Assembly (NCBI RefSeq): GCF_036884655.1
Contig: NC_088342.1
Location: 36,201,001 to 36,265,000, forward strand
Direction of reading: 5' to 3'
DNA length: 64,000 nucleotides
Source: Musa acuminata AAA Group
Taxonomy: Eukaryota; Streptophyta; Magnoliopsida; Zingiberales; Musaceae
Both the position numbers and the translations under genes were made by a program. The notes under the pieces were generated by a model that was given only the letters and a program-made list of their open reading frames with translations, ran no database searches and was not told the DNA's origin. This document shows positions 21,724 to 33,514 of the stretch, in pieces; position 1 is the first letter of the stretch, and the number at the start of each line of letters is the position of its first letter.

Positions 21724-24159
21724 TGTTAGGATCGAGAGCACTAAGAGGGGGGGGGTGAATTAGTGCAGCGGAAATCTTTCAGCGATTAAAAAGGAAAGCT
21801 GCGTTCGTTTGATAAAAACTATTTTGATGCAAAAGCCGATTCTAAGATTACTTATGATTGAGTACAGTTTACGTGTAAACACAGTTTGCGTCTAAGCGCA
21901 GTTTACGCAGTTTGGGTCTAAATGCAGTTTGCGTCTAAACGCAGTTTGCGTCTAAATGCAGATTGCGTCTAAGCGCAGTTTGCATCTAAATGCAGTTTGC
22001 GTCTTAGGCTCAGATTGCGTCTAAGCGCAGTTTGCGTCTAAGCGCAGTTTGCGTCTAAGCGCAGATTACGTCGAAGCTCAGATTGCGTCTAAGCGCAGTT
22101 TGCGTCTAAGCGCAGTTTGCGTCTTAAGCGCAGATTGCGTCTAAGCGCAGTTTGCGTCTAAACACAATTTTATGTCAAAACGTAGATTCGGAAAGATCTG
22201 AACTTAGACACTCGTTCGTAAAAGCGCAGAAGTCAGTTTGCAGTTATAAATGGAATCAAAACGTAGACGTAAACTATAGATATACTCGTTCGTAAAAGCG
22301 CAGAAATCAGTTTGCAGTTATAAACAGAATCAAGACGTAAACGTAAACTGCAAAGAAACTCGTTCGTAAAAGCGCAGAAGACAGTTTGCAGTTATAAATA
22401 GAATCAAAACGTAAGTGTAAATCGTAATGTAGAGATCGTACGAAAACACCGATTTACGTCTGAATGCAGATTCGGAAAGAACAAAACTTAGAAACTTCTT
22501 CGTAAAAGTGCAGAGAGCAGTAGCTATGTAGGAGGTTTGCAGTAATGATAAAGTGCTCAAAATGAAAGCAAACCAGAGATTTAGAGTGGTTCGGTCAGTC
22601 TTGACCTACTCCACTTTTGGCTTCCTCCACCGACGAGGTCACCGACGTCAACTAGAGGCCTTCCTTCAATAGGCGAAGGCCAACTGCCCTTTTACAGTTT
22701 CACTCCTTTTGACGGGCTCAGGAGACAACCCTTACAGAACCTTTCTCTCCTCTCTTTACAACTCAAGACTTGAAGAACAGAAAGAGGAGAACTTTTGGAC
22801 TTAACACAAATTTGAGCTCTTAGAATCATAGAAAAGATCAGGAATTCGGTGTGGTTCTGTATCTTTTCAGTGCTGAATGGGTGGGGTATTTATAGGCCCC
22901 AACCCAGTTCAAATTTGGAGCTCAAAACGATCAAATCCCGGAATTCCGGGATCAGGCGGTTGCACCTCCTGACTGGAGAGGTTGCACCGCCTGGCAGAGT
23001 TCGAAGACTGAGCCTCTGGGCGGTGCTACCTCTGTCAGGGGCGGTTGCACCTCTCTGCCAGAGCTCGAAGACCGAGCTCAGGCGGTTGCACCGCCTGACT
23101 GGGGAGGTTGCACCGCCTGGCAGAGCTCGAAACTTGAGCTCTGGCGGTGCTACCTCCTGACAGAGGAGGTTGCACCGCCCAGTCTCGCTCGGAGACTGAG
23201 CCCTGGGCGGTTGCACCTCTTGGCTGGGGCGGTTGCACCGCCCAGTCTCGCTGGGAGACATAGCCTGGGCGGTGCTACCTCCCTGCCTGGGCGGTTGCAC
23301 CGCCCACAACAACCTGGGTCCGAATGGGTTGAACCATTCGACCCAACTTGAGTTCTTCAGGGGCCCAATTGCCCCAAGATTAAGCTAATGGGATCACCTC
23401 CCATTTCTATTAATGAAAGTGCTAACTACGATTATTTCCTAAGACATATTCTACAGCTTGCTTCGGTGCGTCACTCGCTTCTTCCGGCGAGTTTCCGGCG
23501 AACTTCCGTCGATCATCCGATGAACCCTCGGTGATGCTCCTGCGGACTTCCGGCAAACTCCTGGACTGCGACGATCCACTTGGCAAGTTCCGACGAGCTC
23601 CTTTGGCAAGCTTCTGGACTTCTCGGATTTGTTCCCGCAGAACCTCCGACGACCGTCCGAACTTCCGTCGAGCTCTCGAACTCCCAACGTGATCATTGTC
23701 ATGACTCCGGCGCAACTCCTGCTGCATGTCTGTCTTCCATCGTAGTTAATCCTGCACACACAAAAACAAAAACTTCGATCGAGACAATTAATCCTAAGCA
23801 ATTAACCAAGTTGTTCGGCATGTCATTGGTCCCTCGACGCTTCGTCCGATTCTTCGGCGCATCGTCCTTTCCTGCAGCCTACTGCCCAATCGGCCAGTTG
23901 ACTCCGCAACTCCGATATCCTTGGCACAATACCCGCTCTTCTTGGCCCGATGCCCGAGTCCACGGCCTGAAGCCTTCTGTCGATACGTCGACCGATCCAC
24001 CGGCCCGACGTCCAATCTTCTGACATGTTCCTCCGGCACAACATGATGTTCCTGCTTTAATTGTCTCATCCTGATCGAAGCACCCTGCGTCACTCAAAAC
24101 ACAGATTAAATCATAAACATATATCAAGTAGTTTCATCATCAAAATACGAGATTCAACA
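21724..24159 (-). repeat. 3' LTR of E4
   Basis: 2436 bp, the longest LTR type here, enlarged by a 17-bp minisatellite (about 21890-22165) and repeats of about 75 bp (22200-22520). Palindromic modules lie at 22955-23300 and the TATA region near 22882-22895 in reverse. It ends GATTCAACA before the PPT in reverse (ATCTCCCCCTTTTT). Confidence 0.92.
21890..22165 (-). repeat. 17-bp minisatellite in the E4 3' LTR
   Basis: About 16-17 imperfect units of GTCTAAGCGCAGTTTGC (on +). Variants swap AAG/AAA and TTT/ATT. The other LTR of the same element has one unit fewer (28190-28450). Confidence 0.9.
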
Positions 24160-27067
24160 ATCTCCCCCTTTTTGATGATGACAACTACGTGATGACGGAG
24201 CTAATCTTAACTCCCGGAGTTTAAACAAACTCCCCCTATCAATATGCCATATTGATAGAAACTCTTGGATTCAAAAATCCAAGCAACATGTCATCATAAA
24301 CTTATGCATAACATGTGATGTCATCAACATACTTCTCCCCCTTTGTCATCAACAAAAAGGAGAAATACCACAATCAAGTGTTTGTGATGTAAGTTTTAAC
24401 TCATTGCATGAAAAACATAATATCTATTGGTACCATCATGCAAGTTTGCTATCATCAAATGGTAAGATATCAACATGTAAAATTGCGATTTAATTTCTTG
24501 ATATCTTAACATGATATGACATTCATAGCACCTATTCATATGAATGCTGCTTTTGATATCTCATCATAATATGGCATTCATGACATCTATTCATATTCTT
24601 CAAATATGGCACTCATAGTATCAATTTATATATTTCTCCCCCTTTGTCATCAACAACAAGGAGAACGATATAAGCAAATTTTAAATATAAGTGCGATGCT
24701 ATAGGTTGGTTCATGTCATTTTCCAACAGTGAGTGATAGGATACCAATTATGTAAACATCTCGAGGAAAACATGACATAGAGATAGCTTTTATTGCTTCT
24801 TCCTTTTTATTTGTTATCTTTTTACATGAAGGAGGAAAGCCATATGTGAAGTTCAAATCGATAAGATATTAAAACACACTTCATTTTTGCAAGGATTAAG
24901 ATATGTAAATGAGTCAAATCCTTGTATATCTTCCTTTTATAAGAGGGAATCATCAAATATGTTTCTCGAAAAAATATTTTTCACATGATAAGTGCATTTG
25001 CTAGATGATTCCATATGTCAAAAATCAATGATGTGAATTAAACTTGATATGACATATGCTTGTTAAGTTTGGAAGAGGATAATGTATCAAGAAAATCCAA
25101 TTGTTAGGATCAAGAAAATCTGAAAATGAAATTTGACACTTTCATACATTCGGACACGGTTTTACTAGAGATATTCAATTGCAATCATGAAGGTAAAACA
25201 TGCTTATTATCATGGAAATTTTTGTATTCAAGCACATAATTGTCAACATGTAATCATGGCAGATAATTGTGTAAAATCATTATTGCAATCAAGTGATTTG
25301 ATCATTCAATCAAAAAAGTCCGTAAAATAATTTTAACTTGTTTAATCATTCGGACATATTTTTGCCATAGTTTTTCAAATATAATCATGAAGATAAGGCA
25401 TGCTCATCATCATGGTTGTATGATAGCAAGTTTACCATATACAAGCTAGCAAAAAATTTCTACATTTTAAGGCTCGTAAGCTAGCAATTTTGAGATGTTC
25501 AAGAAAGCAACTCTTGCTTCTTGAAATATAAGTTTTGCTAGATGTGCAAGTTAACTTTTTGCTTCTTGAGATTGGCAAGATAGTATTCCTTGGTGATGTT
25601 CAATATAGCTAAGTTCTACATCATGCATGCTAGTGAATTTTATAACATTTTAGAACATGCATAATCACCAAAGCATCATAAATTTTAATGATGTGGAAAA
25701 TTACAAATTTTGTATGATTGCATTTGTGTGTCTTGAGATTTGCAAGATAGCACTTCTTGGTGATGTTTAAGATAGTAATTTCTTCTCTTTTGAGAAGTGC
25801 AATTTTTGCTTTCTTCTTGAATTGTGCAAGCTAGCTATCTCCCCTTTTGTCATTGTCAAAAAGAAGGGAAAAACCCTTTACATCAATTTTTAAATAATGA
25901 CAAAGGTTAGTATCAATCTCATTTGTGCATCATTATATTTTCAAATTAAAACATGCACATTTTCAAAACATATAAACTCATTATTATATGCATGATTCCA
26001 AATCATTATTCATATTATTTCAATCATTGTTTCAATCACCATTATAGCTTATCATGCACAATATATAAAATCATCTAACATGATACAATCATTTATTTTC
26101 AAAATATTTATCACTATTTTAATGTATGATAATGAAGTATTCATGATACCGAACATTAAATCAATATTTTTTAAGTATTTATCACTTCATTTTAATCATG
26201 ATTCCAAACATTTATCATTTAAAGCATTCATGATACACATCATAAAAAAAAAAACATATGCATCATTCCAAATCATAAATATTTTAAATCATCATGGTAT
26301 TAATTTGTCACATTGCATTCTACCATGCATGATCGAAGCTTCTCATTTGCATACATCAAAATAAATTCATGAATATCTCATGCATTCATATCATCACTTG
26401 AGGAATATTGAAAAAGAAATAATTGGGTGATGAGATAAATATTTCATAAATACAAAGAATTGCATAATAATCATATCAAGGAATACAAGTCACAATCATT
26501 CAAGAGAAAAATCAAGATCATGATTTTAATAAAACTCATTTCAAATTTGAATCATCAAAATCATTTTTATGGCTCACAAAATTTATAACATAAATAGATT
26601 CATGATTTCATTGATAATATATTTTTCCCTTTTTAAGTGTTTCATTTTAAGTGGTCGATTTCATGTTAGCATGTCTTTTCATTTATGAAAACATGCATCA
26701 ATTTTTTTAAAGCCACTGTTATTATCATGAAAATGGATAATCAAGAATCATCATACATAATTTCAAAAATATATACTCATTAATCATAACTTCAAATTAA
26801 ACATGATTTTATATACTCAAAATCGAGAAATAACAATGGAAATCAACATGATACACATTATTACTTCTCAACCACATATAGCATGATTTCATAAGGTATT
26901 TTTAATCAAAATCATTTTGTTTATCATAAACATGCAATTTTCATGATTATTTTCAAAATTACTAGAATGATAAGCATGATTCCTAATTGTTTATATTTTT
27001 ATTATAAAATTATTAAACATGCAATTTTCAAGAAAATTAAAAAAGGAGAAATGCTTTATGAAAAGCA
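24160..27067 (-). other. PPT and long AT-rich 3' region of E4
   Basis: PPT in reverse at about 24160-24174. PPT-like blocks recur near 24333-24363, 24637-24665 and 25840-25865. The GCAAGCTAGCAA-type degenerate repeat occupies about 25430-25835. The rest is rich in CATCAT/AATCAT with no credible ORF. Confidence 0.78.
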
Positions 27068-27982
27068 TCATGTAATTTCAAAGTAAATTAAAGGCATTTT
27101 GATTACCTCAGCGTCGAAAGGCGTAAAGGCGTAGTTTGCCACCTCGCCTTTGTTGATTTTCTCCTCGTCTTCGGAGGAGCTCGATTCATCCCAGTTTTTG
27201 TTCTTCTTCTTGCGTTCAAAGCAAGTAGTTCCATTCTTTTTACTTTTTAATTTTTGTTTCATTTGTAGTTTAAGTTCACCATCACTTGAGCTTATGCTCG
27301 AGTGGTCTTCAAATGTTCTATGTCCCAAATCCTTCCTGTTATTTGGAAGGTGGTTCTCAAGTTCTTCACGTGCATTGCACGTCATTTCATATATGATCAA
27401 TGAACCAATTAGTTCTTCAAGTGGAAATTGGTTCAAGTTTTTCGATTCTTGAATAGCAGTTACTTTTGAATCCCAAGTTTTAGAAAGTGAGCGCAAAACT
27501 TTGTTAACGAGTTCAAAATCCGAAAAGCTTTTACCAAGTGATTTTAAACCATTGACGACATCCGTAAAACGGGTGTACATGTCAACAACGGTTTCGCTTG
27601 GTTTCATATGAAAAAGCTCGAAATCATGCAGTAAAATATTAACTTTCGAGTCTTTGACTCTACTAGTTCCCTCGTGCGTGATTTAAAGAGTGCGCCAAAT
27701 ATCGAAAGCCGTTTCGCACAAAGAAACCCGATTGAACTCATTTTTGTCCAAAGCGCAAAATAAGGCATTCATAGCCTTTGCATTTAAAGAAAAATACTTC
27801 TTCTCTAAATCCGACCATTCGTTCATCGGTTTAGAGGGAAGTTGAAAACCATTTTCAACGATATTCCATAAATCCAGATTTAGAGAAATCAAGAAAACTC
27901 TCATTCGAGTTTTCCAATAAGTGTAGTCCAATCCGTTAAAGAACGATGGACGAAAGACCGAAAAGCCCTCTTGAAGAGCCAT
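27068..27982 (-). pseudogene. gag: E4 gag (gag-only element), one premature stop
   Basis: On the minus strand the start MALQEGFSVFRPSFFNGLDY at 27982 matches E0 Gag. The frame is open to WRTL, where a TAA (about 27684) replaces a Glu codon, then continues with HEGTSRVKDSK, DMYTRFTDVVNGLKSLGKSF and a C-terminus ending near 27068. At TTCFERKKKNKNWDESSSSE the second Cys and the whole rest of the zinc knuckle are missing relative to E0. Downstream coding sequence and all of pol are absent. Apart from the single stop, the frame is well kept over about 300 codons, so Gag of this family may have been made until recently. Confidence 0.88.
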
Positions 27983-28018
27983 TTCTCTCGGGTGTAAATC
28001 CAAAATGAGAAATACCCC

Positions 28019-28030
28019 GCTCTAATACCA
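28019..28030 (-). other. Primer binding site of E4
   Basis: GCTCTAATACCA on +, the reverse complement of TGGTATTAGAGC (one change from the Met-tRNA match), two bases from the LTR at 28033. Confidence 0.88.
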
Positions 28031-28032
28031 AT

Positions 28033-30449
28033 TGTTAGGATCGAGAGCACTAAGAGGGGGGGGTGAATTAGTGCAGCGAAAATCTTTCAGCGATTAAAAA
28101 CGAAAGCTGCGTTCGTTTGATAAAAACTATTTTGATGCAAAAGTTGATTCTAAGATTACTTATGGTTGAGTACAGTTTACGTATAAACACAGTTTGCGTC
28201 TAAGTGCAATTTACGCAGTTTGCGTCTAAATGCAGTTTGCGTCTAAACGCAGTTTGCGTCTAAATGCAGATTGCGTCTAAGCGCAGTTTGCATCTAAATG
28301 AAGTTTGCGTCTTAGGCTCAGATTGCGTCTAAGCGCAGTTTGCGTCTAAGCGCAGATTACGTCGAAGCTCAGATTGCGTCTAAGCGCAGTTTGCGTCTAA
28401 GCGCAGTTTGCGTCTTAAGCGCAGATTGCGTCTAAGCGCAGTTTGCGTCTAAACACAGTTTTACGTCAAAATGTAGATTCGGAAAGATCTGAACTTAGAC
28501 ACTCGTTCGTAAAAGCGCAGAAGTCAGTTTGCAGTTATAAATGAAATCAAAACGTAGACGTAAACTACAGAGGAACTCGTTCATAAAAGCGCAGAAATCA
28601 GTTTGCAGTTATAAACAGAATCAAGACGTAAATGTAAACTGCAAAGAAACTCGTTCGTAAAAGCGCAGAAGACAGTTTGCAGTTATAAATAGAATCAAAA
28701 CGTAAGTGTAAATCGTAATGTAGAGATCGTACGAAAACATCGATTTACGTCTGAATGCAGATTCGGAAAGAACAGAACTTACAAACTTCTTCGTAAAAGC
28801 GCAGAGAGCAGTAGCTATGTAGGAGGTTTGCAGTAATGATAAAGTGCTCAAAATGAAAGCAAACCAGAGATTTAGAGTGGTTCGGTCAGTCTTGACCTAC
28901 TCCACTTTTGGCTTCCTCCACCGACGAGGTCACCGACGTCAACTAGAGGCCTTCCTTCAATAAGCGAAGGCCAACTGCCCTTTTACAGTTTCACTCCTTT
29001 TGACGGGCTCAGGAGACAACCCTTACAGAACGTTTCTCTCCTCTCTTTACAACTCAAGACTTGAAGAACAGAAAGAGGAGATCTTTTGGACTTAACACAA
29101 ATTTGAGCTCTTAGAATCACAGAAAAGATCAGGAATTCGGTGTGTTCTGTATCTTTTCAGTGCTGAATGGGTGGGGTATTTATAGGCCCCAACCTAGTTC
29201 AAATTTGGAGCTCAAAACGATCAAATCTCGGAATTCCGGGATCAGGCGGTTGCACCTCCTAACTGGAGAGGTTGCACCGCCTGGCAGAGTTCGAAGACTG
29301 AGCCTCTAGGCGGTGCTACCTCTGTCAGGGGCGGTTGCACCTCTCTACCAGAGCTCGAAGACCGAGCTCAGGCGGTTGCACCGCCTGACTGGGGAGGTTG
29401 CACCGCCTGGCAGAGCTCGAAACTTGAGCTCTGGCGGTGCTACCTCCTGACAGAGTAGGTTGCACCGCCCAGTCTCGCTCGGAGACTAAGCCCTGGGCGG
29501 TTGCACCTCTTGGCTGGGGCGGTTGCACCGCCCAGTCTCGCTGGGAGACATAGCCTGGGCGGTGCTACCTCCCTGCCTGGGCGGTTGCACCTCCCACAGC
29601 AACCTGGGTCCGAATGGGTTGAACCATTCGACCCAACTTGAGTTCTTCAGGGGCCCAATTGCCCCAAGATTAAGCTAATGGGATCACCTCCCATTTCTAA
29701 CTTAATCAAAGTGCTAACTACGATTATTTCCTAAGACATTCTGCAGCTTGCTTCGGTGCGTCACTCGCTTCTTCCGGCGAGTTTCCGGCGAACTTCCGTC
29801 GATCATCCGATGAACCCTCGGTGATGCTCCTGCGGACTTCCGGCAAACTCCTGGACTGGGACGATCCACTTGGCAAGTTCCGACAAGCTCCTTTGGCAAG
29901 CTTCTGGACTTCTCGGATTTTTTCCCGCAGAACCTTCGACGACCGTCCGAACTTCCGTCGAGCTCTCGAACTCCCAACGTGATCATTGTCATGACTCCAG
30001 CACAACTCCTGCTGCATGTCTATCTTCCATCGTAGTTAATCCTGCACACACAAAAACAAAAACTTCGATCAAGACAATTAATCCTAAGCAATTAACCAAG
30101 TTGTCCGGCATGTCATTGGTCCCTCGACGCTTCGTCCGATTCTTCGGCGCATCGTCCTTTCCTGCAGCCTATTGCCCAATCGGCCAGTTGACTCCGCAAC
30201 TCCGATATCCTTGGCACAATACCCGCTCTTCTTGGCCCGATGCCCGAGTCCACGGCCCGAAGCCCTCTGTCGATACGTCGACCGATCCACCGGCCCGACG
30301 TCCAATCTTCTGACATGTTCCTCCGGCACAACATGATGTTTTTGCTTTAATTGTCTCATCCTGTTCGAAGCACCCTGCGTCACTCAAAACGCAGATTAAA
30401 TCATAAACATATATCAAGTAGTTTCATCATCAAAATACGAGATTCAACA
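28033..30449 (-). repeat. 5' LTR of E4
   Basis: 2417 bp, TGTTAGGATCGAGAGC to GATTCAACA, nearly identical to the 3' LTR at 21724-24159, with one 17-bp unit fewer. The duplication CAATG follows at 30450. Confidence 0.92.
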
Positions 30450-30454
30450 CAATG

Positions 30455-30776
30455 CACATAATGAACATGATGAACAAAACCACCTTCCAAAGTAAAGGAA
30501 GGATTTGGTACTTAGAACAATTGAAGACCACTCGAGCATAAGCTCAAGTGATGGTGAACTTGAACTACTCATGAAATTTAAGAAGTTCATGAAATAAAAC
30601 TTAAAGAACAAAAAGAACGGAACTACTTGCTTTGAACGCAAGAAGAGGGAAGAACTTGGGGATGAATCAAGCTCCTCCGAAGATGATGAGAAAATCAACA
30701 AAGGCGAGGTGGCAAACTACGCCTTAACGGCTTTCGACGATAAGGTAATCAAAATGCTTTTAATTTATTTCAAAAT
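30455..30776 (+). pseudogene. gag: E2 gag, 3' part
   Basis: Resumes the E2 Gag after E4. It reads DLVLRTIEDHSSISSSDGEL, a stop after KKFMK, KKNGTTCFERKKREELGDES and KINKGEVANYALTAF, then leaves homology to E0. The knuckle is truncated in the same place as in E3 and E4. Confidence 0.85.
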
Positions 30777-31774
30777 TACATGATGCTTTTCATGATGTAT
30801 TTTTTATTTAGTTTAGAAATTTTATTTTTTGAAAATTGCATGTTTAAAACTATAATGAAAATGTAAAAATTAGGATCATGTTAGTAATTTCGAAAATGAT
30901 AATAAAAATTACATGTTTAATAACAAAATAATTTTAGTTGAAAATGCTTTATGCTCAATGAAACCATGATTGATGAATATGCTTTATGTTTAATGATTTC
31001 TTTGGCTCGTATGTCCTATTATGATGAATATTTTAAAAATAAATGAAATCATATTTGATTTGAAGTAATGCATAATGATCATGCTTAATGAGTTTTTCTT
31101 TCGAAATAAAAGATGCTAGCTCGCACAATTCAAGAAGAAAGCAAAAATTGTACTTCTCAAAAGAGAAGAAAGAACTTGCTTCTTGAATATCTCAAATTGT
31201 TAGCTTCCATGTTGTAAAACAACATTTTTGCAAAGGAAGCAAAAATAATTGCACTTCTCAAAAGAGAAGAAATTGCCATCTTGAACATCACCAAGAATTG
31301 CTAGCTTGAAATCTCAAGAAGATGCAAAAATATACTATCTTGCACATCGCAAAGAAAAGCAAATATGCCAACTTGCACATCTTTAAATTTGCTAGCTTGT
31401 ATGTTGTAAAACTTGCATATCTAAAACTTGATAGCTTGCATATTCTAATATGATATAGCACTTGCTAAATTTTTGCTAGCTTGCATGATGTTAAAAATGG
31501 AGATTATGTTTATCATGCAATGAGTTGAACTTATATTCCAAACACATGAAAGTTACACTTCTCCTTTTTGTTGATGACAAAGGGGAAGAAGTATGATCAT
31601 GTTATGCATGATGATGTGTTGCAAATATTCATGATAAAATTTGCAATGACTTGAATTCAGCTTGAATTCAAGGTTCTAACAATATGGCATATTGATAGGG
31701 GGAGTTTGTTTATACTTCGGGAGTTAAGATTAACTCCGTCATTGATTGGTTGTCATCATAAAAAATGGGGAGAT
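30777..31774 (+). other. 3' region and PPT of E2
   Basis: About 1 kb of AT-rich DNA with the GCTAGCTTGCA-type repeat (about 31105-31490), a PPT-like block near 31560-31592, and the PPT AAAAAATGGGGAGA just before the 3' LTR. Much shorter than in E3 or E4. Confidence 0.8.
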
Positions 31775-33424
31775 TGTTGAATCTTGTATTTTGATGATGA
31801 TACCAATTGATAGTATTTATGATTTAATCTATATTTTGAGTGACACAGGATGCTTCGATCAGGATGAGACAATTAAAGCAGGAAGAATCATGTTGTGCCG
31901 GAGGAAAATATTTTAGAAGATTGGACGTCGGGCCAAAGGATCGGTCGACATATCGACAGAAGGCTTCGGGTCATGGATTCGGGTATTGGGCCAAGAAGAG
32001 TGGATATTGTGCCAAGGTTATTAGAGTTGTAGAGTGAACTGGCCGATTGGGCAATAGGCCACAAGAGAGGACGATGCGCTGAAGAATCAAACGAAGCGTC
32101 GAGGGACCAATGACATGCCGGACAACATAATTATTGCTTAGTATTAATTGTCTAAATCAAAGTGTGTTTTATATGTGTAGGATTAATTACGATAGCAAGG
32201 CATGAAACAAAATGAAGTCCCGGAGTCAAGGATGCGATTTCGTTGGGAGTTTGAGAGTTTGTCGGAAGTCCGAACATTCGTCGGAAGTTCTGTCGGAACC
32301 AGCCGAGAAGTCTCAGAGCTAGCTAGAGAAGCTCATCGGAACTCGCCAAGAAGATCGTCGTGAAGTCTAGGAGCTTGTCGGGAGTCCACCAGAACATTGC
32401 CGAGAGATCGTCGAAAGTTCGCCAGAAGATCGCCGGAAGAAACCAAGACATAGGGACTAATTTAGCTTCGCAAATGTCTTAGAAATCGTAGTTAGCACGT
32501 AATTGGGTTTGGATTTGGGCCAACCCAATTAGGGGCTAGTTGGGCCCATGTAAGGACTGTGTTGGGCCCAATGAGAGGCCTAAACAATGCCCCAAAAAGT
32601 GGCACCATTGTGGTACAGTCTTCGAGACTCTGTCAAGCGGTAGTACTACCAGTCTGGGCGGTTGTACCGCCCTTGGCAGGGTGCCAGGTAGTGATATCGC
32701 TAGTCTGGGCAGTGGTACCACCTAGCACAGCCCCCCAAGCAGTGGTACCACCAGACTGGGCGGTGGTATTGCCCAGTGTAGTGTCAATGTCAGATTGATA
32801 CTAGCGGTGGTACTGCCCAACGCAGGCGGTGGTACCGCCCGGGCCCGAAAAACCCAGGATGAGATGTTTTTAGGCTCCAAGTTTGAATCAACTTGAAGCT
32901 TATAAATACCCCTCTCATCCCTGGTTAAAAAACACAAGCATAGAGAGATTAAAAGTGATAAAACGCTGTTGCAATCATAAGTGAATCCCCTACTCTAGCT
33001 TAAACTTAGAATTCTATTTAGAGTGGAGTGTGAGTGCTTGTAAGGGTTATCTCCTAAACCCGGTAAAAGGAGAAGAGGGGTGTAAAAGGTGGTTGGTCTT
33101 TTGCCTATTGAAGGAAGACGGATAGTGGATGCCGGTGGCCTCGATAGAAGAGGAATCGGCGAAGTGGATGTAGGTCATGACGACCGAACCACTCTAAAAT
33201 TTGGTTTGCATTTACGCTTTTGAGTAATTTACTTTCATAGCAAACTGCCTCACCTTCTTGCTTTACAACCACTACACTTTTTGTATGCTTTCAAGTTAAG
33301 TTTCCGAAATTGGTTTTTAATGTACAAAAAGATTTTACGAAGTTGACGTGTTTTTACCACTGCACTAATTCACCCCCCCCCCCCCCCCCCCCTCTTAGTG
33401 TCGACCCCGCTCTTGATCCTAACA
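31775..33424 (+). repeat. 3' LTR of E2
   Basis: 1650 bp, TGTTGAATCTTGTATTTTGA to GATCCTAACA. Palindromic modules lie at 32630-32850, TATA region near 32898, and a run of 20 C at 33373-33392. Followed by CTTTT. Confidence 0.93.
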
Positions 33425-33429
33425 CTTTT

Positions 33430-33498
33430 CTGTGGGGATTCTAAGATTTTATTATTCTGTTCTTCCACTGCACATATGATGTCACATCAGATTTCTCA
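33430..33498 (+). repeat. LTR of element H, second copy, segment 3 of 3
   Basis: ATTCTAAGATTTTATTATTCTG and CACATATGATGTCA match 455-523 of the first H LTR. It ends TTTCTCA five bases before a PBS. Confidence 0.85.
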
Positions 33499-33502
33499 AT
33501 AG

Positions 33503-33514
33503 CGGTATTAGAGC
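33503..33514 (+). other. Primer binding site of the second H unit (mutated)
   Basis: CGGTATTAGAGC differs from TGGTATCAGAGC at two positions and sits as in the first H unit. It shows that a second internal region follows the shared LTR. Confidence 0.75.

Larger units (their letters stand above)
21724..30449 (-). mobile_element. E4: gag-only SIRE-type element inserted in E2 gag
   Basis: An 8726-bp minus-strand element: 5' LTR 28033-30449, PBS 28019-28030, gag 27068-27982, AT-rich 3' region 24160-27067, 3' LTR 21724-24159. The duplication CAATG at 21719-21723 and 30450-30454 is perfect. It has both LTRs, PBS, PPT and Gag but no pol. The LTRs are very similar, and their length difference of 19 bp corresponds to one 17-bp minisatellite unit plus small changes. 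Confidence 0.93.
19408..33424 (+). mobile_element. E2: gag-only SIRE-type element, interrupted by E4
   Basis: 5' LTR 19408-21055, PBS 21058-21069, gag 21105-21723 and 30455-30776, short 3' region 30777-31774, 3' LTR 31775-33424. The target duplication CTTTT (19403-19407 and 33425-33429) is perfect. The two LTRs are 1648 and 1650 bp. There is no protease, integrase, reverse transcriptase or RNase H, so it would depend on another element for these. E4 is inserted in its gag. Confidence 0.92.

Noticed and set aside
21890..22165. CRISPR-like array
   Set aside because: Units of 17 bp run head to tail without unique spacers, inside an LTR of a plant element.
23580..24023. Open frame of about 147 codons antisense to the LTR, repeated at 29870-30313 and 59993-60445
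   Set aside because: It lies inside LTR copies that are recent duplicates, so conservation follows from shared DNA. No known domain, biased composition, and other LTRs of the family break it. A dN/dS test over many LTRs would decide.
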